Assembly: GCA_046330455.1 (NCBI GenBank)
Contig: JAXLSU010000001.1
Span: 460,868 to 524,867, forward strand
Direction: 5' to 3'
Source: CAVQXR01 sp046330455
GTDB taxonomy: Bacteria > Actinomycetota > Thermoleophilia > Gaiellales > Gaiellaceae
DNA: 64,000 nucleotides
Positions 41,991-50,735 of this stretch are shown piece after piece. The notes below the pieces were generated by a model. The model had not been told where the DNA came from and ran no database searches. It saw nothing but the letters and a program-made list of their open reading frames with translations. The position numbers and the translations under genes are program-made. How positions within the stretch are numbered: position 1 is the first letter of the stretch; each line of letters opens with the position of its first letter.

Positions 41991-42454
41991 TCGTTCGTCC
42001 AGACGAGGCAGGACGCGGACTCCCGCAGGCGGCGCGCAGCCCGTCGGAACGCCCACCGACCCAGGCGGGTCTTGTCGGGCCCGAATACGAGCAGCCCCAC
42101 CGACTCCTGCGAAAGCACCTCGAGCGTCGCCTGGATCGGCTTCGGGTTGTGGAACGCGAGCTGTGTCGTCCGGATGCCTCGATCCCGTGCGGTCCGGGCG
42201 ACCTCGTCCAGGTACCGCCGGTTGTGCTGCTCGGCGTACTGACGGGCGACGTGTCCGATGGAGTTGCGGTACTCGAGGGGGATCGCATCGCAGATGTAGA
42301 GCTCGGCGCCCGTCTCGGCCGCCGTCTCGAGCGCGAACGTGATCGCCGCCGGGTCGAACGGGACGTTCAGCGTGATGAGCATGACCGGCCGCACGGCCTG
42401 CGCCACCCCGGCCGGGCCGGGCGGCGCGTTCCGCGCAACCGGCGCCCGGGTCAC
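41987..42454 (-). CDS. Universal stress protein (UspA-like)
   Basis: Single-domain UspA fold of about 131-155 aa. It begins with the beta strand RPVMLITLNVPFD and ends with the nucleotide-loop region LLVFGPDKTRLGRWAFRR followed by SASCLVWTNE. Three starts are possible: GTG 42454 overlapping the upstream TGA, GTG 42406 and ATG 42382. I use 42454 because the neighbouring junctions overlap in the same way. It may sense stress or energy state; no target is evident. Confidence 0.8.
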   Translation of the reverse strand: MTRAPVARNAPPGPAGVAQAVRPVMLITLNVPFDPAAITFALETAAETGAELYICDAIPLEYRNSIGHVARQYAEQHNRRYLDEVARTARDRGIRTTQLAFHNPKPIQATLEVLSQESVGLLVFGPDKTRLGRWAFRRAARRLRESASCLVWTNE

Positions 42455-42807
42455 TGCTTCGAGGCCTCGAGCTCGAAGGTCGGGAGCTCTCCCGGCGACG
42501 GGACGAAGTTCCTCGTGAACCAGCGCCGGATGATCTTGAACCAGATGACGGCCGTGACCGGTGCCGCGACTGCCGCTCCCCACATACCCCAGGCGAGTGC
42601 TGCGACCACCGTGATCCCGACCACGAAGATGAAGCCAACCCGGACGTAGAGCCGCGCCCGCGCCTGGTGCGCGCGGACCTGGGTGAAGCGTTCTTGCGGG
42701 AGCTGCGACGTCTCGTAGCTGCGCCCGCACGAGCACTCGACCCTGTCCCCGAGCTTCGCGGAGTGGGTCTGGCCGCACTCACACCGAACGGTGATCGGGA
42801 TCGCCAC
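42451..42807 (-). CDS. Zinc-ribbon membrane protein (copy 1)
   Basis: 118-aa protein, not assigned to a known function. An N-terminal zinc ribbon (VRCECGQTHSAKLGDRVECSCG) is followed by a basic amphipathic helix and two membrane segments (VGFIFVVGITVVAALAW and WGAAVAAPVTAVIWF). It has a clear paralogue at 52425. Each copy lies beside an APC-type permease gene, so an accessory or quality-control role for that transporter is possible. The GTG start is 6 nt after a TAGAAT box. Confidence 0.8.
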   Translation of the reverse strand: MAIPITVRCECGQTHSAKLGDRVECSCGRSYETSQLPQERFTQVRAHQARARLYVRVGFIFVVGITVVAALAWGMWGAAVAAPVTAVIWFKIIRRWFTRNFVPSPGELPTFELEASKQ

Positions 42808-42813
42808 GGGCTG

Positions 42814-42819
42814 ATTCTA
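42814..42819 (-). promoter_or_regulatory. -10-like box TAGAAT before zinc-ribbon copy 1
   Basis: On the minus strand TAGAAT ends 6 nt before the GTG start. It indicates separate transcription from the permease upstream. Confidence 0.45.
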
Positions 42820-42875
42820 GATCGCGCGTGGAGAGGCGGGGCCGCCCGCCCCTCCACGCCTGAGGAGTGTGTGCG

Positions 42876-44450
42876 TCAGCGAGCCCGCGACGCGATCGCG
42901 GCGGCGTCGATCGCCTCCTGCGACGGCTGCTCGTCGCTCGGCTCCTTCCACCGGAACGGCCGCCCGTGCTGGTGCTGGGCGATCACGTAGCCGATGATGC
43001 CTGCCGCGAGCGCACCCACGCCCACGGCGATGATCTCGGGCACCCGCTCGGTCGGGCTGGCGGTGCCCTCCGCGTACTCCGGACTCAGGTAGTTGAAGCC
43101 GTAGCCCGTGTATTTCAGCTTCCAGACTCCGAAGATGATGAACATCAGGTTCGCGACGGCGAAGACTCCGGCGCCCACCATCCAGGGCTTGGCGAGTCGG
43201 ATCGGACGCGGCCAGTTCGGCCGGTCCTTGCGCAGGAGCAGGACACCCGAGAGGGCGAGCACGTGCGAGAGCATGTACCCGAGGTTGCCTGCCGCGAGGA
43301 TGAAGTAGATGTTTCCGAAGTAGAGGAGCAGGAAGATGTTCAGGAGCATGTCGAACGTCATCGCGCGGCTCGGCACGTGGTGCTTGTTGAGGACGCCGAG
43401 CCACTTGATCGTCATCTTCTCCTCGGAGAGCGCGTAGAGCGCCCGCGAGCCGTCCATCGTGGCCGTATTCATCGACAGCAGGAGACCGCCGCAGAGACAG
43501 ACGACGAGGAACTTCCCGAAGCCCTCGCCCGCGATCGAGTTGACGACGTCGACGAGCCACAGGACGCCGGTGAGGTCGCCGTAGATCGCGTCGTAGCCGA
43601 TCGTCCCGATCACGACGATCGGCAGCATGAACGCGAGCGCGACATTGAGGATCCCGACGGACATCAGGGCCTTGCGCGTGTCGTTCGCCGTGTCCTTGTA
43701 CTCGGGCGCGAACGTCGCTCCCGCCTCCGGCCCGTAGGTCGACCAGCCGAGGATGTACATCCACACCATGATCATCAGGAACTTGTTGAACCCGCTCGCA
43801 TCGTCGCCGTAGAACGCCACGCTGTCGCCGACGAAGTTCGAGTTGATCTGGTGGGTCGAGAAGTCACCCGTGATGAAGCCCCCGACCGCGATCACGACTA
43901 TCGGGATCATCATCAGCGCTCCGACCGCGTAGCTGAACCACACTGCCGGACGCATGCCGCGGACGTTGAAGATGTAGCAGAGCAGGATGCACATGACCCC
44001 GATCAGCTGGGGCCAGCCGAGCGCGACGATCACGGGCGGGTCCCACGACTCGGTGGCGAAGTACCCCGCGCCGCCGAACGTGCCGATCAGCAGGTAGCCG
44101 ATCAGGCTGCCGTAGATCGCGAGCACGCTCGACCAGGCGAACCAGTAGCCGAAGACGGCGATCGGGCCGGCGAGGGAGAAGTACTTGCGCCAGCCTTCAC
44201 GGGCGTACACGGACAGGCCGCCCGGCTTGTCGGGGAACATCGCCGCCGGCTCGCAGTAGATGTACGCCTGCAGGGCTCCGATGATCGCCGAGACGATCCA
44301 GAGCACGGCGGCCACCCAGCCGCCGAGCGCGATGATCGAGCCCCAGAGGCCGATCAGGAGGAAGCCGGGGTTCGCCAGCCCGATCACGAACCCGTCCCAC
44401 CACCTCATCGTCTTGAGAAGCCTTCGTTCGTCGACCGCGACTTCAGCCAT
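42876..44450 (-). CDS. APC-family amino acid/amine permease (1)
   Basis: 524-aa transporter with about 12 helices of the APC/LeuT-like fold. The first helix has the usual unwound glycine segment (FVIGLANPGFLLIGLWG), and the family pattern GWSTYGPEAGATFAPEYKD is seen near the middle. It should import an amino acid, polyamine or related amine by proton or sodium symport. Its paralogue at 50736 shares the LLKTMRWWDGF-type start and RKDRPNWPRPI. SD GGAGGG precedes the ATG at 44450. Placement among amine dehydrogenases supports an amine substrate. Confidence 0.9.
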   Translation of the reverse strand: MAEVAVDERRLLKTMRWWDGFVIGLANPGFLLIGLWGSIIALGGWVAAVLWIVSAIIGALQAYIYCEPAAMFPDKPGGLSVYAREGWRKYFSLAGPIAVFGYWFAWSSVLAIYGSLIGYLLIGTFGGAGYFATESWDPPVIVALGWPQLIGVMCILLCYIFNVRGMRPAVWFSYAVGALMMIPIVVIAVGGFITGDFSTHQINSNFVGDSVAFYGDDASGFNKFLMIMVWMYILGWSTYGPEAGATFAPEYKDTANDTRKALMSVGILNVALAFMLPIVVIGTIGYDAIYGDLTGVLWLVDVVNSIAGEGFGKFLVVCLCGGLLLSMNTATMDGSRALYALSEEKMTIKWLGVLNKHHVPSRAMTFDMLLNIFLLLYFGNIYFILAAGNLGYMLSHVLALSGVLLLRKDRPNWPRPIRLAKPWMVGAGVFAVANLMFIIFGVWKLKYTGYGFNYLSPEYAEGTASPTERVPEIIAVGVGALAAGIIGYVIAQHQHGRPFRWKEPSDEQPSQEAIDAAAIASRAR

Positions 44451-44663
44451 TCCGCCCTCCTCGTCTCCCCAGGTGCCGCCGCAAGCAAGCGCCGCCCGGT
44501 TGAACCGTCTGCCAACCCGATTCGTTCGGAGCTCTCGACTCGCCTCCCACGTGTTCCGAGCTACCTCCGTCTCCGAGCGCTCGCTGGAAGGGGCGAACGT
44601 ACCACCCGCAACGGACGAGTTCAACCCCCGTTGTTGTCGTCGCGAGCTTCTCTGCCCGAAAGC

Positions 44664-44669
44664 TATGCT
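44664..44669 (+). promoter_or_regulatory. -10-like box TATGCT before the saccharopine-dehydrogenase-like gene
   Basis: TATGCT ends 10 nt before the ATG at 44680. No clear Shine-Dalgarno is seen. Confidence 0.4.
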
Positions 44670-44679
44670 CGGCCGCGGG

Positions 44680-45816
44680 ATGCGAATCGTCGTTCTCGGC
44701 GGCGCCGGCGCGATGGGCAGCGCGCTCTCGGAGGACCTGGCGGGGTGTCCCGAGATCGACGAGCTCGTCGTCGCCGACGTCGATGCGGCCCGGGTCGGGG
44801 CGCTCGTCGAGTCGTTCGAGGGGACGCGTGCCCGCGCCGTCGGGATCGACCTGAACGACAGGACGGCGACGCTGTCGCTCCTCGACGGCGCCGACCTGCT
44901 CGTGAACTGTACGAGCTTCACGCTCTTCGACCGGGTGATCGGGCTCGCCGTCGATGCCCGGGTTCCGTACGCGGACCTGATCTCCGAGCCCACCGCCGAG
45001 CAACGCCGTGCGGTCGAGGCGGCGGGAATCACCGCCGTCTCCGGGCTCGGCGCGTCGCCCGGGCTGACGAACGTGCTCGTCCGCCACGCGGCCGACGAGC
45101 TCGGACCGCCCGAGGAGGCCCACCTCGCGTGGGCGAGCTTTCGCACGATCGCACCGAGCCCGGGGCTCCTCGACACGATCCTGTGGGAGCTCTCCGACGG
45201 CTGTGAGACCCGCCAGGTCTACGTGAACGGACGTTTCGAGCGCGCCGGGTTCATGGAGGGAAGCCGGGTCGTCGAGTTTGCGGCCCCGCTCGGCCGCCAG
45301 CGCGTCTACTACGTCCCGCACACGGAGGTGACGACGCTGCCTGCCCACTTCCCGAGCCTGCGCTTCTGTGCGGTGCGGGGAACCTGGCGGCCCGAGCTGA
45401 TGGAGGACGTACGGGTCCTGAACAGGTACGGCTTGCTCGACCCGGAGTCGATCGAGTCGACGAAGGCCCGGATCTGGGCGCGGTTCGGGGGGCTACGCGA
45501 CGACTCGCCGTGGCGGCTCTTCGTCAACGTCGAGGTGATCGCGGGGGACACCCGGCGCACCTACCGGGCGAGCCATCCCGACTGGGGGCAGGAGGGAACC
45601 GGGAGGATGACGGGTGTCTGCGCCGCGGTCGGCGCCCAGTTGCTCGCCCGTCACGGCTCCCGGGGCGGGGGCTTCGTCGACCCGGAGGCCTACTTCGACC
45701 CACGTGAGTTCCTCGACGAGCTCGCCGGGCGCGGCACGGTTGCGGTCACCTGGGAGGACGATGACCTCGCCGGAGGGCCGCTCGCGCGGTCGATGGATCA
45801 AGGACGGGCGGGATGA
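44680..45816 (+). CDS. Saccharopine dehydrogenase-like oxidoreductase
   Basis: 378-aa protein with an N-terminal NAD(P)-binding fold (MRIVVLGGAGAMGSALSEDL) and a saccharopine-dehydrogenase-type C-terminal domain (GLGASPGLTNVLVRHAADEL). Members form or break secondary amines between an amino acid and an oxoacid or aldehyde. It lies directly before an aldehyde dehydrogenase, so oxidation of an amine to an aldehyde and then to an acid is a reasonable guess. Its last residues RAG and TGA come from a family A repeat. Confidence 0.85.
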   Translation: MRIVVLGGAGAMGSALSEDLAGCPEIDELVVADVDAARVGALVESFEGTRARAVGIDLNDRTATLSLLDGADLLVNCTSFTLFDRVIGLAVDARVPYADLISEPTAEQRRAVEAAGITAVSGLGASPGLTNVLVRHAADELGPPEEAHLAWASFRTIAPSPGLLDTILWELSDGCETRQVYVNGRFERAGFMEGSRVVEFAAPLGRQRVYYVPHTEVTTLPAHFPSLRFCAVRGTWRPELMEDVRVLNRYGLLDPESIESTKARIWARFGGLRDDSPWRLFVNVEVIAGDTRRTYRASHPDWGQEGTGRMTGVCAAVGAQLLARHGSRGGGFVDPEAYFDPREFLDELAGRGTVAVTWEDDDLAGGPLARSMDQGRAG

Positions 45817-45827
45817 GATCCCGCCCG
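45805..45827. repeat. Dispersed palindrome family A copy at a stop codon
   Basis: Perfect CGGGCGGGAT arm, GAG loop and ATCCCGCCCG arm. It supplies the TGA of the saccharopine-dehydrogenase-like gene and ends 18 bp before the next start. Confidence 0.9.
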
Positions 45828-45845
45828 ATCGAGAGGAGAACCCAG

Positions 45846-47342
45846 ATGGAGAAGCTCTACATCGGCGGCGAGTACGTCGAGTCCACGTCGAGCAGGGCGA
45901 TCGAGGTCGAGAACCCCGCGCGCGAGGAGATCATCGCCGAGGTGCCCGACGCCTCGGCCGAGGACGTAGACCGCGCCGTTGCGGCCGCGCGGGCGGCCCA
46001 GCGCGAGTGGCGGCGCACGGACGCGCTGACACGGACGGATCTGCTCCACGAGTGCGCGACCTCGCTGCTCGAGCACGCCGACGAGCTGGCGGTGCTGCTC
46101 ACCCGCGAGGGCGGCAAGACCCTCAAGGAGAACCGCGACGAGATCGAGTGGTCGGCGAGCTGCTTCCGTCACCTTGCCGAGACGGCGCGCGCCTCGATCG
46201 GCCGGGTCGTCGGGCCGACGAAGCAGGGCCAGCTGAACATCGTGCTGCACGAGCCGCTCGGCGTCGTGACCCACATCCTTCCCTACAACTACCCGATCGT
46301 CCTGCTCGCCTGGCAGGCCGCCGCCGCGCTCGCCGCCGGCAACGCCTGCATCGTGAAGCCGAGCGAGCACACGCCGCTCGCGACGCTCGCGCTCGGCGAG
46401 GTGTTCTCGTGTCTCCCGCCGGGTGTGTTCAACGTCGTCACGGCGCTCGGCCCCGGCTCCGCAGCCCTCGTCGAGCACCGCGGAACGGACATGATCGCGT
46501 TCACAGGCTCGGTCGCGACGGGCTCGAAGATCATGGCCGCGGCCGCGCCCAGGATCAAGAAGCTCCTGCTCGAGCTGGGCGGCTCCGACCCGTTCCTCGT
46601 GCTCGGCGACGCGAAGGTCGACGTCGCCTCGCGTGGCGCTGTCTTCGCGGCGTTTCTGAACTGCGGACAGGTCTGCACCTCCGCCGAGCGGTTCTACGTC
46701 GAACAGTCGATCTACGACGAGTTCATGGCGCAGGCGATCGAGTTCGCAAAGACTCTGCGTGTCGGCGACCCGATGGGCAATGTCGACATCGGCACGCTGA
46801 TCTCCGCCGACGCCCGCGGCCAGGTGGAGCGGACGATCGAGGAGCTCACCGGGCGTGGGGCCGAGGTACTGCTCGGCGGCGGGATCCCGACTGGTCTCGA
46901 TCGCGGGTACTTCTACGAGCCGACGATCCTCGAGCTGGCCGACCCGCGCCGGCAGGAGCTGCGGCGGGAGATCTTCGGCCCGCTCGCGACGTTCACGCCG
47001 GTCAGAGACGTCGACGAGGCGATCGAGCTCGCGAACGACTCGGATTACGGCCTCGGCGCGAACATCTACACGTCGAGCCTCGAGACGGCGATGCGGGCAG
47101 CGACGGAGATCTCCGCCGGGACCGTCTGGATCAACGATCCACTCAAGGACAACGACGCGGCGCCGTTCGGCGGGATGAAGTTCAGCGGCCTCGGGCGCGA
47201 GCTGGGCGCGGAGGGGATGAGCGCCTTCACCCAGGCAAAGCACGTCCACATCGACTTCGCCCAGGCCCCGTCGCCGGAGTGGTGGTTCCCGTACGAGCGC
47301 CCCGCGATCGACGTCGAGGTACCCGCGCGCGCCGGCAACTGA
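45846..47342 (+). CDS. NAD(P)-dependent aldehyde dehydrogenase (2)
   Basis: 498-aa enzyme with FTGSVATGSK in the coenzyme fold, Glu243 (LLLELGGSDP) and nucleophile Cys277 (NCGQVCTSAER). Its length and pattern recall betaine-aldehyde or succinate-semialdehyde dehydrogenases. Together with the upstream saccharopine-dehydrogenase-like protein it may handle an aldehyde from amine breakdown. The ATG at 45846 follows GAGAGGAG. It ends at a hairpin shared with a convergent gene. Confidence 0.92.
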   Translation: MEKLYIGGEYVESTSSRAIEVENPAREEIIAEVPDASAEDVDRAVAAARAAQREWRRTDALTRTDLLHECATSLLEHADELAVLLTREGGKTLKENRDEIEWSASCFRHLAETARASIGRVVGPTKQGQLNIVLHEPLGVVTHILPYNYPIVLLAWQAAAALAAGNACIVKPSEHTPLATLALGEVFSCLPPGVFNVVTALGPGSAALVEHRGTDMIAFTGSVATGSKIMAAAAPRIKKLLLELGGSDPFLVLGDAKVDVASRGAVFAAFLNCGQVCTSAERFYVEQSIYDEFMAQAIEFAKTLRVGDPMGNVDIGTLISADARGQVERTIEELTGRGAEVLLGGGIPTGLDRGYFYEPTILELADPRRQELRREIFGPLATFTPVRDVDEAIELANDSDYGLGANIYTSSLETAMRAATEISAGTVWINDPLKDNDAAPFGGMKFSGLGRELGAEGMSAFTQAKHVHIDFAQAPSPEWWFPYERPAIDVEVPARAGN

Positions 47343-47346
47343 TCGT

Positions 47347-47379
47347 TTCTCGGTGCCTGGCACGTGCCTGGCACCGAGA
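47347..47379. terminator. Hairpin with CACGTG centre between convergent genes
   Basis: TTCTCGGTGCC and GGCACCGAGAA form an 11-bp perfect stem around TGGCACGTGCCT. It lies between the aldehyde dehydrogenase and diaminopentanoate-dehydrogenase-like stops. It belongs to the same repeat type as 28155 and 30096. Confidence 0.65.
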
Positions 47380-47384
47380 ACGGC

Positions 47385-48410
47385 CTACCGGAGATACCGC
47401 TCCAGGGAGAAGTGGCGGTAGCGGGGCTGGGGAAGCCGGTCGAGGGTGACGAGCCCGGGCGGTGCGGCGATCACGTCGGGGATGCGGTTGACGACCGACG
47501 TGCAGGTGATGAGCCGCGTGGGCACGCGGTCGTTCGCCAGGTGCAGCTCGGGCTCGCCGTGGATCAGCCATTCGTTCGTGTCCGACTCGCCCTCGCCGTA
47601 GACGCGGCCGGCCATCTCGAACGTGAAGGTCGGACCCTCCACCGTCGCGATCGTCGTCGAATCGACGATCCCGAGCATGCGCCCGGCGCGCACCAATCCG
47701 CCGAGGCTCGTGGACGGCGTGTCGACCTCCGCCGCTACCGGCTCGACCGAGCTCGACACGCCGGCCGGTGTCAGCCCGCAGTCGGCGATCAGCGCCTCGA
47801 GATTGGCGCGGGCCACGAAGTCGGGCCAGCCGTGCTCGGCGACGTAGCGCTCGAACTCCTGCGGCGACTCGCCCAGGTGGACGTGCGCGGCCACCTCGGG
47901 CCCGTAGTCGTCAGCGTTCCAGCTACAGCGCCCGACGACCGAGTCGATGCGGTGGGCCGCGCCCATCAACGTCGCGACGAGCTTCATCCAGAACACGTCC
48001 TGGGCGCCGCACGCGGCGAGCGAGGCCCCGCCCGCGCGGGCGATGCGGTCGAGCTCGAAGGCGAGCTCGGGCGCCGTGCCCCACGGCCAGACGGTCTCCT
48101 CCTCGATCGTCACCACGTTCGTGCCGTGCTCGAGGCAGAGCCGGAAGTGATCGAACATCGAGCTCAGGTAGCTCGAGACGGACACGACCGCGACGTCCGC
48201 GCCGCGCTCGAGAGCACGCCGGGCGTCGGCCTCCACGAGCACCCCGGTCTCGACGCCGAGCCCGGCGACGTCGCCGAGATCGCGGCCGATCTTCTCGGGG
48301 CTGCGGGCGACGGCGCCGACGATCTCGACGCCCTTCTCGAGCATGAGCCGGGCCATGATCGCGCCCATGGCCCCGACGCCGTAGACGATCCCGCGGATCG
48401 GGCGCTGCAT
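47385..48410 (-). CDS. 2,4-diaminopentanoate dehydrogenase/dihydrodipicolinate reductase-like protein
   Basis: 341-aa protein with a DapB-type nucleotide fold (RGIVYGVGAMGAIMARLML), a central segment with VVTIEEETVWPW and a C-terminal domain typical of diaminopentanoate dehydrogenase relatives. These enzymes oxidatively deaminate a diamino acid using NAD(P). It is too long and too different at the active site to be lysine-pathway DapB. Its ATG overlaps the TGA of the third trimethylamine-dehydrogenase-like gene, so the two are probably consecutive in one pathway. Confidence 0.83.
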   Translation of the reverse strand: MQRPIRGIVYGVGAMGAIMARLMLEKGVEIVGAVARSPEKIGRDLGDVAGLGVETGVLVEADARRALERGADVAVVSVSSYLSSMFDHFRLCLEHGTNVVTIEEETVWPWGTAPELAFELDRIARAGGASLAACGAQDVFWMKLVATLMGAAHRIDSVVGRCSWNADDYGPEVAAHVHLGESPQEFERYVAEHGWPDFVARANLEALIADCGLTPAGVSSSVEPVAAEVDTPSTSLGGLVRAGRMLGIVDSTTIATVEGPTFTFEMAGRVYGEGESDTNEWLIHGEPELHLANDRVPTRLITCTSVVNRIPDVIAAPPGLVTLDRLPQPRYRHFSLERYLR

Positions 48411-50554
48411 CAGACGGGAACCGTGTCGCGTGCGCGCGCGAGCTGGGCCTCGTAGTCGGTGTCGGACGTGTCGCCGACGAGCCGGCGCTCGCGGATGAAC
48501 GGCAGGGGCACCGCCGGGTCGGCCGAATCGATCTCGCGGCCGAGCCGGTGCCCGTCGAAGGTGCAGTCGGCAATCAGCCGGGGGGCGACACAGTCGCCGA
48601 TCCGGTAGACACCCTCGATGCCCTCCCGCGCGAGCCCCGCGGGATCGGCCGCGAGCTCGCGCCAGAGCGCGCCGTTCGAGAGGCGCTGCGTGACGAGCAC
48701 GACCGAGTCGGCCGCGAGCTCTCGGGCGTCGTCCTCGACCCACACGCTGACCCCGGTGGCGCCCCCGGGCCGGATCTCGGCGAGGTAGCGCTCCGTCACG
48801 AGCTCGATCTGGAGCTCGTGCAGGCGTGCGTGCAACCGGGCCATCTCGCCCGTGTAGTGCATGTACTGGCCCGGGTGCGCGTTCGTCGTCACGTAGGTGA
48901 CTTGCTTGCCCTCGAGCGCGAGCCGCTCGGCGATCCCGACGCCCATGAAGTACCCCTCGCAGTCGTACACGAGCGCGTGGTCGCCGCACGCCTTGCCTTC
49001 GAGCATGACCTGCTCGGGCGTGAGCACGTGCGGGAGCGAGGCGTCCGCTCCGGGAACCGGGGCGTGCGTGGCGCCCGAGAGACCGTCGCCGGCCCAGCGC
49101 GCACCGGTCGCGACCACGACGAGCTCCGCGCCGTACTCTCGCACCCCCTTGGCGTCGAGCCGGAGCCCCGTGACGACCTCGACGTTTCGGAGCTTGTCGA
49201 GCTGGATCCTGCGGTAGCTCGCGACGCGGGCCCACTCGCCGAGCCCGGGAAGGCGGGAGACCCACCCGACGTACCCGCCGAGCTCCGGCGCCGCGTCGAC
49301 GAGATGCACCCTGCACATGCCGCGCAGGCCGAGGACACGCGCACACTCCATTCCCGCCGTGCCGGCGCCGACGACGAGCACGTCACGGTCTGCGTTTGCC
49401 GCCTTCGTGAACTTCTCGGGATGCCAGCCGCGGCGGTACTCCTCTCCGGCGGTGGCGTTCTGGGTGCAGATGAGCGGCGGTCCGCCGATCTCCCAGCGGG
49501 AGACGCAGACGTTGCAGCCGATGCACTCGCGGATCTCGTCGAGACGGCCCTCCTCGATCTTCCTCGGGAGGAACGGGTCGGCGATCGAGGGGCGGGCGCC
49601 GCCGATCAGGTCGCACTGGCCGCTCGTGATCGCCTCGACCATGGTGTCTGGGCTCGTGAACCGGCCCACGTTGACGACGGGCTTCGCGGTGACGTCCTTG
49701 ACGCCGCGCGTCCATTCGCCCTGGTAGTTCTCCGGAAAGAAGCGTGACGGCCCGATGTCGTCTCCCCAGTTCGTGTAGGCGCCGGTGTTCACGTCCCAGA
49801 GGTCGACGAGGTGGTCGGCGTGGGCGATGAACGCGAGCGCCTCGTCGCGCTCGACCCCGCACGGTCCGAGCGGCTCGATCGTCAGGCGCGCCGCGATCGC
49901 GCAGTCGTCCCCGACCGCCTCACGGACGACCTCGAGCGTCTCGCGCCAGAAGCGGGCACGGTTCTCGAACGAGCCGCCGTACTCGTCCGTTCGCCGGTTG
50001 TAGAACGGCGAGAGGAACTGCATCGGCAGGAAGCCGTGTGCCCCGTACACGTAGACGATGTCGAATCCGGCCGAGCGCGCGCGCTTCGCGGCTGCTGCGT
50101 AGAGCGCCTGGAGCTCGCGGATCTCGGTCACGGTCGCTTCGCGGGGGATCGTGAGCGGGTCGGCCTCGCTCGCGATCTGCGACGGGCCCCGGGGAACGCA
50201 GCGTGACTCCATGCAGGGGGCGTTCGCGCCTCCGTACCAGAGCTCGACGCTCGCGAGCGCGTCCCAGGCGTGCACGGCAGCGGTCGTCCGGGCGAGGTTC
50301 CGGACGTCCTCCTCGTCCCAGAGTCGCGCCGACACACGATGGCAGTCGTCCGACTCGGGGCTGATCGAGCAGTACTCCGTACAGACGGCGGCCCAGCCGC
50401 CTTCGGCCTTCATACCGCGATGGCCGGCCTGGAAGCCGGGCTTCTCCGAGCCCGCTCCGTTGCACTGGGGCGTGTGGTAGAAGCGGTTCTTCAGGGTCTT
50501 CGGCCCGATCCGGACCGGCTCGAAGAGGACGTCGTGGTTCGGGTCCCGTGCCAT
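48410..50554 (-). CDS. Trimethylamine/dimethylamine dehydrogenase-type flavoprotein (copy 3)
   Basis: 714-aa third paralogue. FMN-linking Cys31 is in NRFYHTPQC. The pocket equivalents of Y60 (TEYC), Y169/H172 (VYGAH), W264/D267 (NWGDD) and W355 (SRWEIGG) all remain, so an alkylated amine substrate is likely. The cluster motif CIGCNVC...ICTQN is intact. In the C-terminal FAD/ADP half, the first dinucleotide motif reads VVGAGTAGMECA. It is co-transcribed and overlaps with a diaminopentanoate-dehydrogenase-like gene. The ATG at 50554 follows GGGAGCG. Confidence 0.89.
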   Translation of the reverse strand: MARDPNHDVLFEPVRIGPKTLKNRFYHTPQCNGAGSEKPGFQAGHRGMKAEGGWAAVCTEYCSISPESDDCHRVSARLWDEEDVRNLARTTAAVHAWDALASVELWYGGANAPCMESRCVPRGPSQIASEADPLTIPREATVTEIRELQALYAAAAKRARSAGFDIVYVYGAHGFLPMQFLSPFYNRRTDEYGGSFENRARFWRETLEVVREAVGDDCAIAARLTIEPLGPCGVERDEALAFIAHADHLVDLWDVNTGAYTNWGDDIGPSRFFPENYQGEWTRGVKDVTAKPVVNVGRFTSPDTMVEAITSGQCDLIGGARPSIADPFLPRKIEEGRLDEIRECIGCNVCVSRWEIGGPPLICTQNATAGEEYRRGWHPEKFTKAANADRDVLVVGAGTAGMECARVLGLRGMCRVHLVDAAPELGGYVGWVSRLPGLGEWARVASYRRIQLDKLRNVEVVTGLRLDAKGVREYGAELVVVATGARWAGDGLSGATHAPVPGADASLPHVLTPEQVMLEGKACGDHALVYDCEGYFMGVGIAERLALEGKQVTYVTTNAHPGQYMHYTGEMARLHARLHELQIELVTERYLAEIRPGGATGVSVWVEDDARELAADSVVLVTQRLSNGALWRELAADPAGLAREGIEGVYRIGDCVAPRLIADCTFDGHRLGREIDSADPAVPLPFIRERRLVGDTSDTDYEAQLARARDTVPV

Positions 50555-50647
50555 GCTGCGCTCCCGGGTTCGGATGTCGGAGACAGCTATTGATGCCGCA
50601 CCTGCAGCTGAGCGGCCGCCTCGACCGGCCGCGACCCGCCGGGAGCC

Positions 50648-50711
50648 GGGCGGGATGAGATCCCGCCCCCTACGCCGCCGTACAGGGGGCCGGATCCGAT
50701 CCGGCCCCCTG
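50648..50711. repeat. Dispersed palindrome family A, two copies
   Basis: GGGCGGGAT-type copy at 50648-50673 and a copy at 50684-50710 with arms AGGGGGCCGGAT/ATCCGGCCCCCT and a changed loop (CCG). They lie between the third flavoprotein gene and the APC permease stop. Confidence 0.88.
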
Positions 50712-50735
50712 ACTGACTCCGGGCGGCGAGGCCCC

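Noticed and set aside
47385..48410. Lysine-pathway dapB
   Set aside because: Length, central motifs and coupling to an amine dehydrogenase fit diaminopentanoate-dehydrogenase relatives better.
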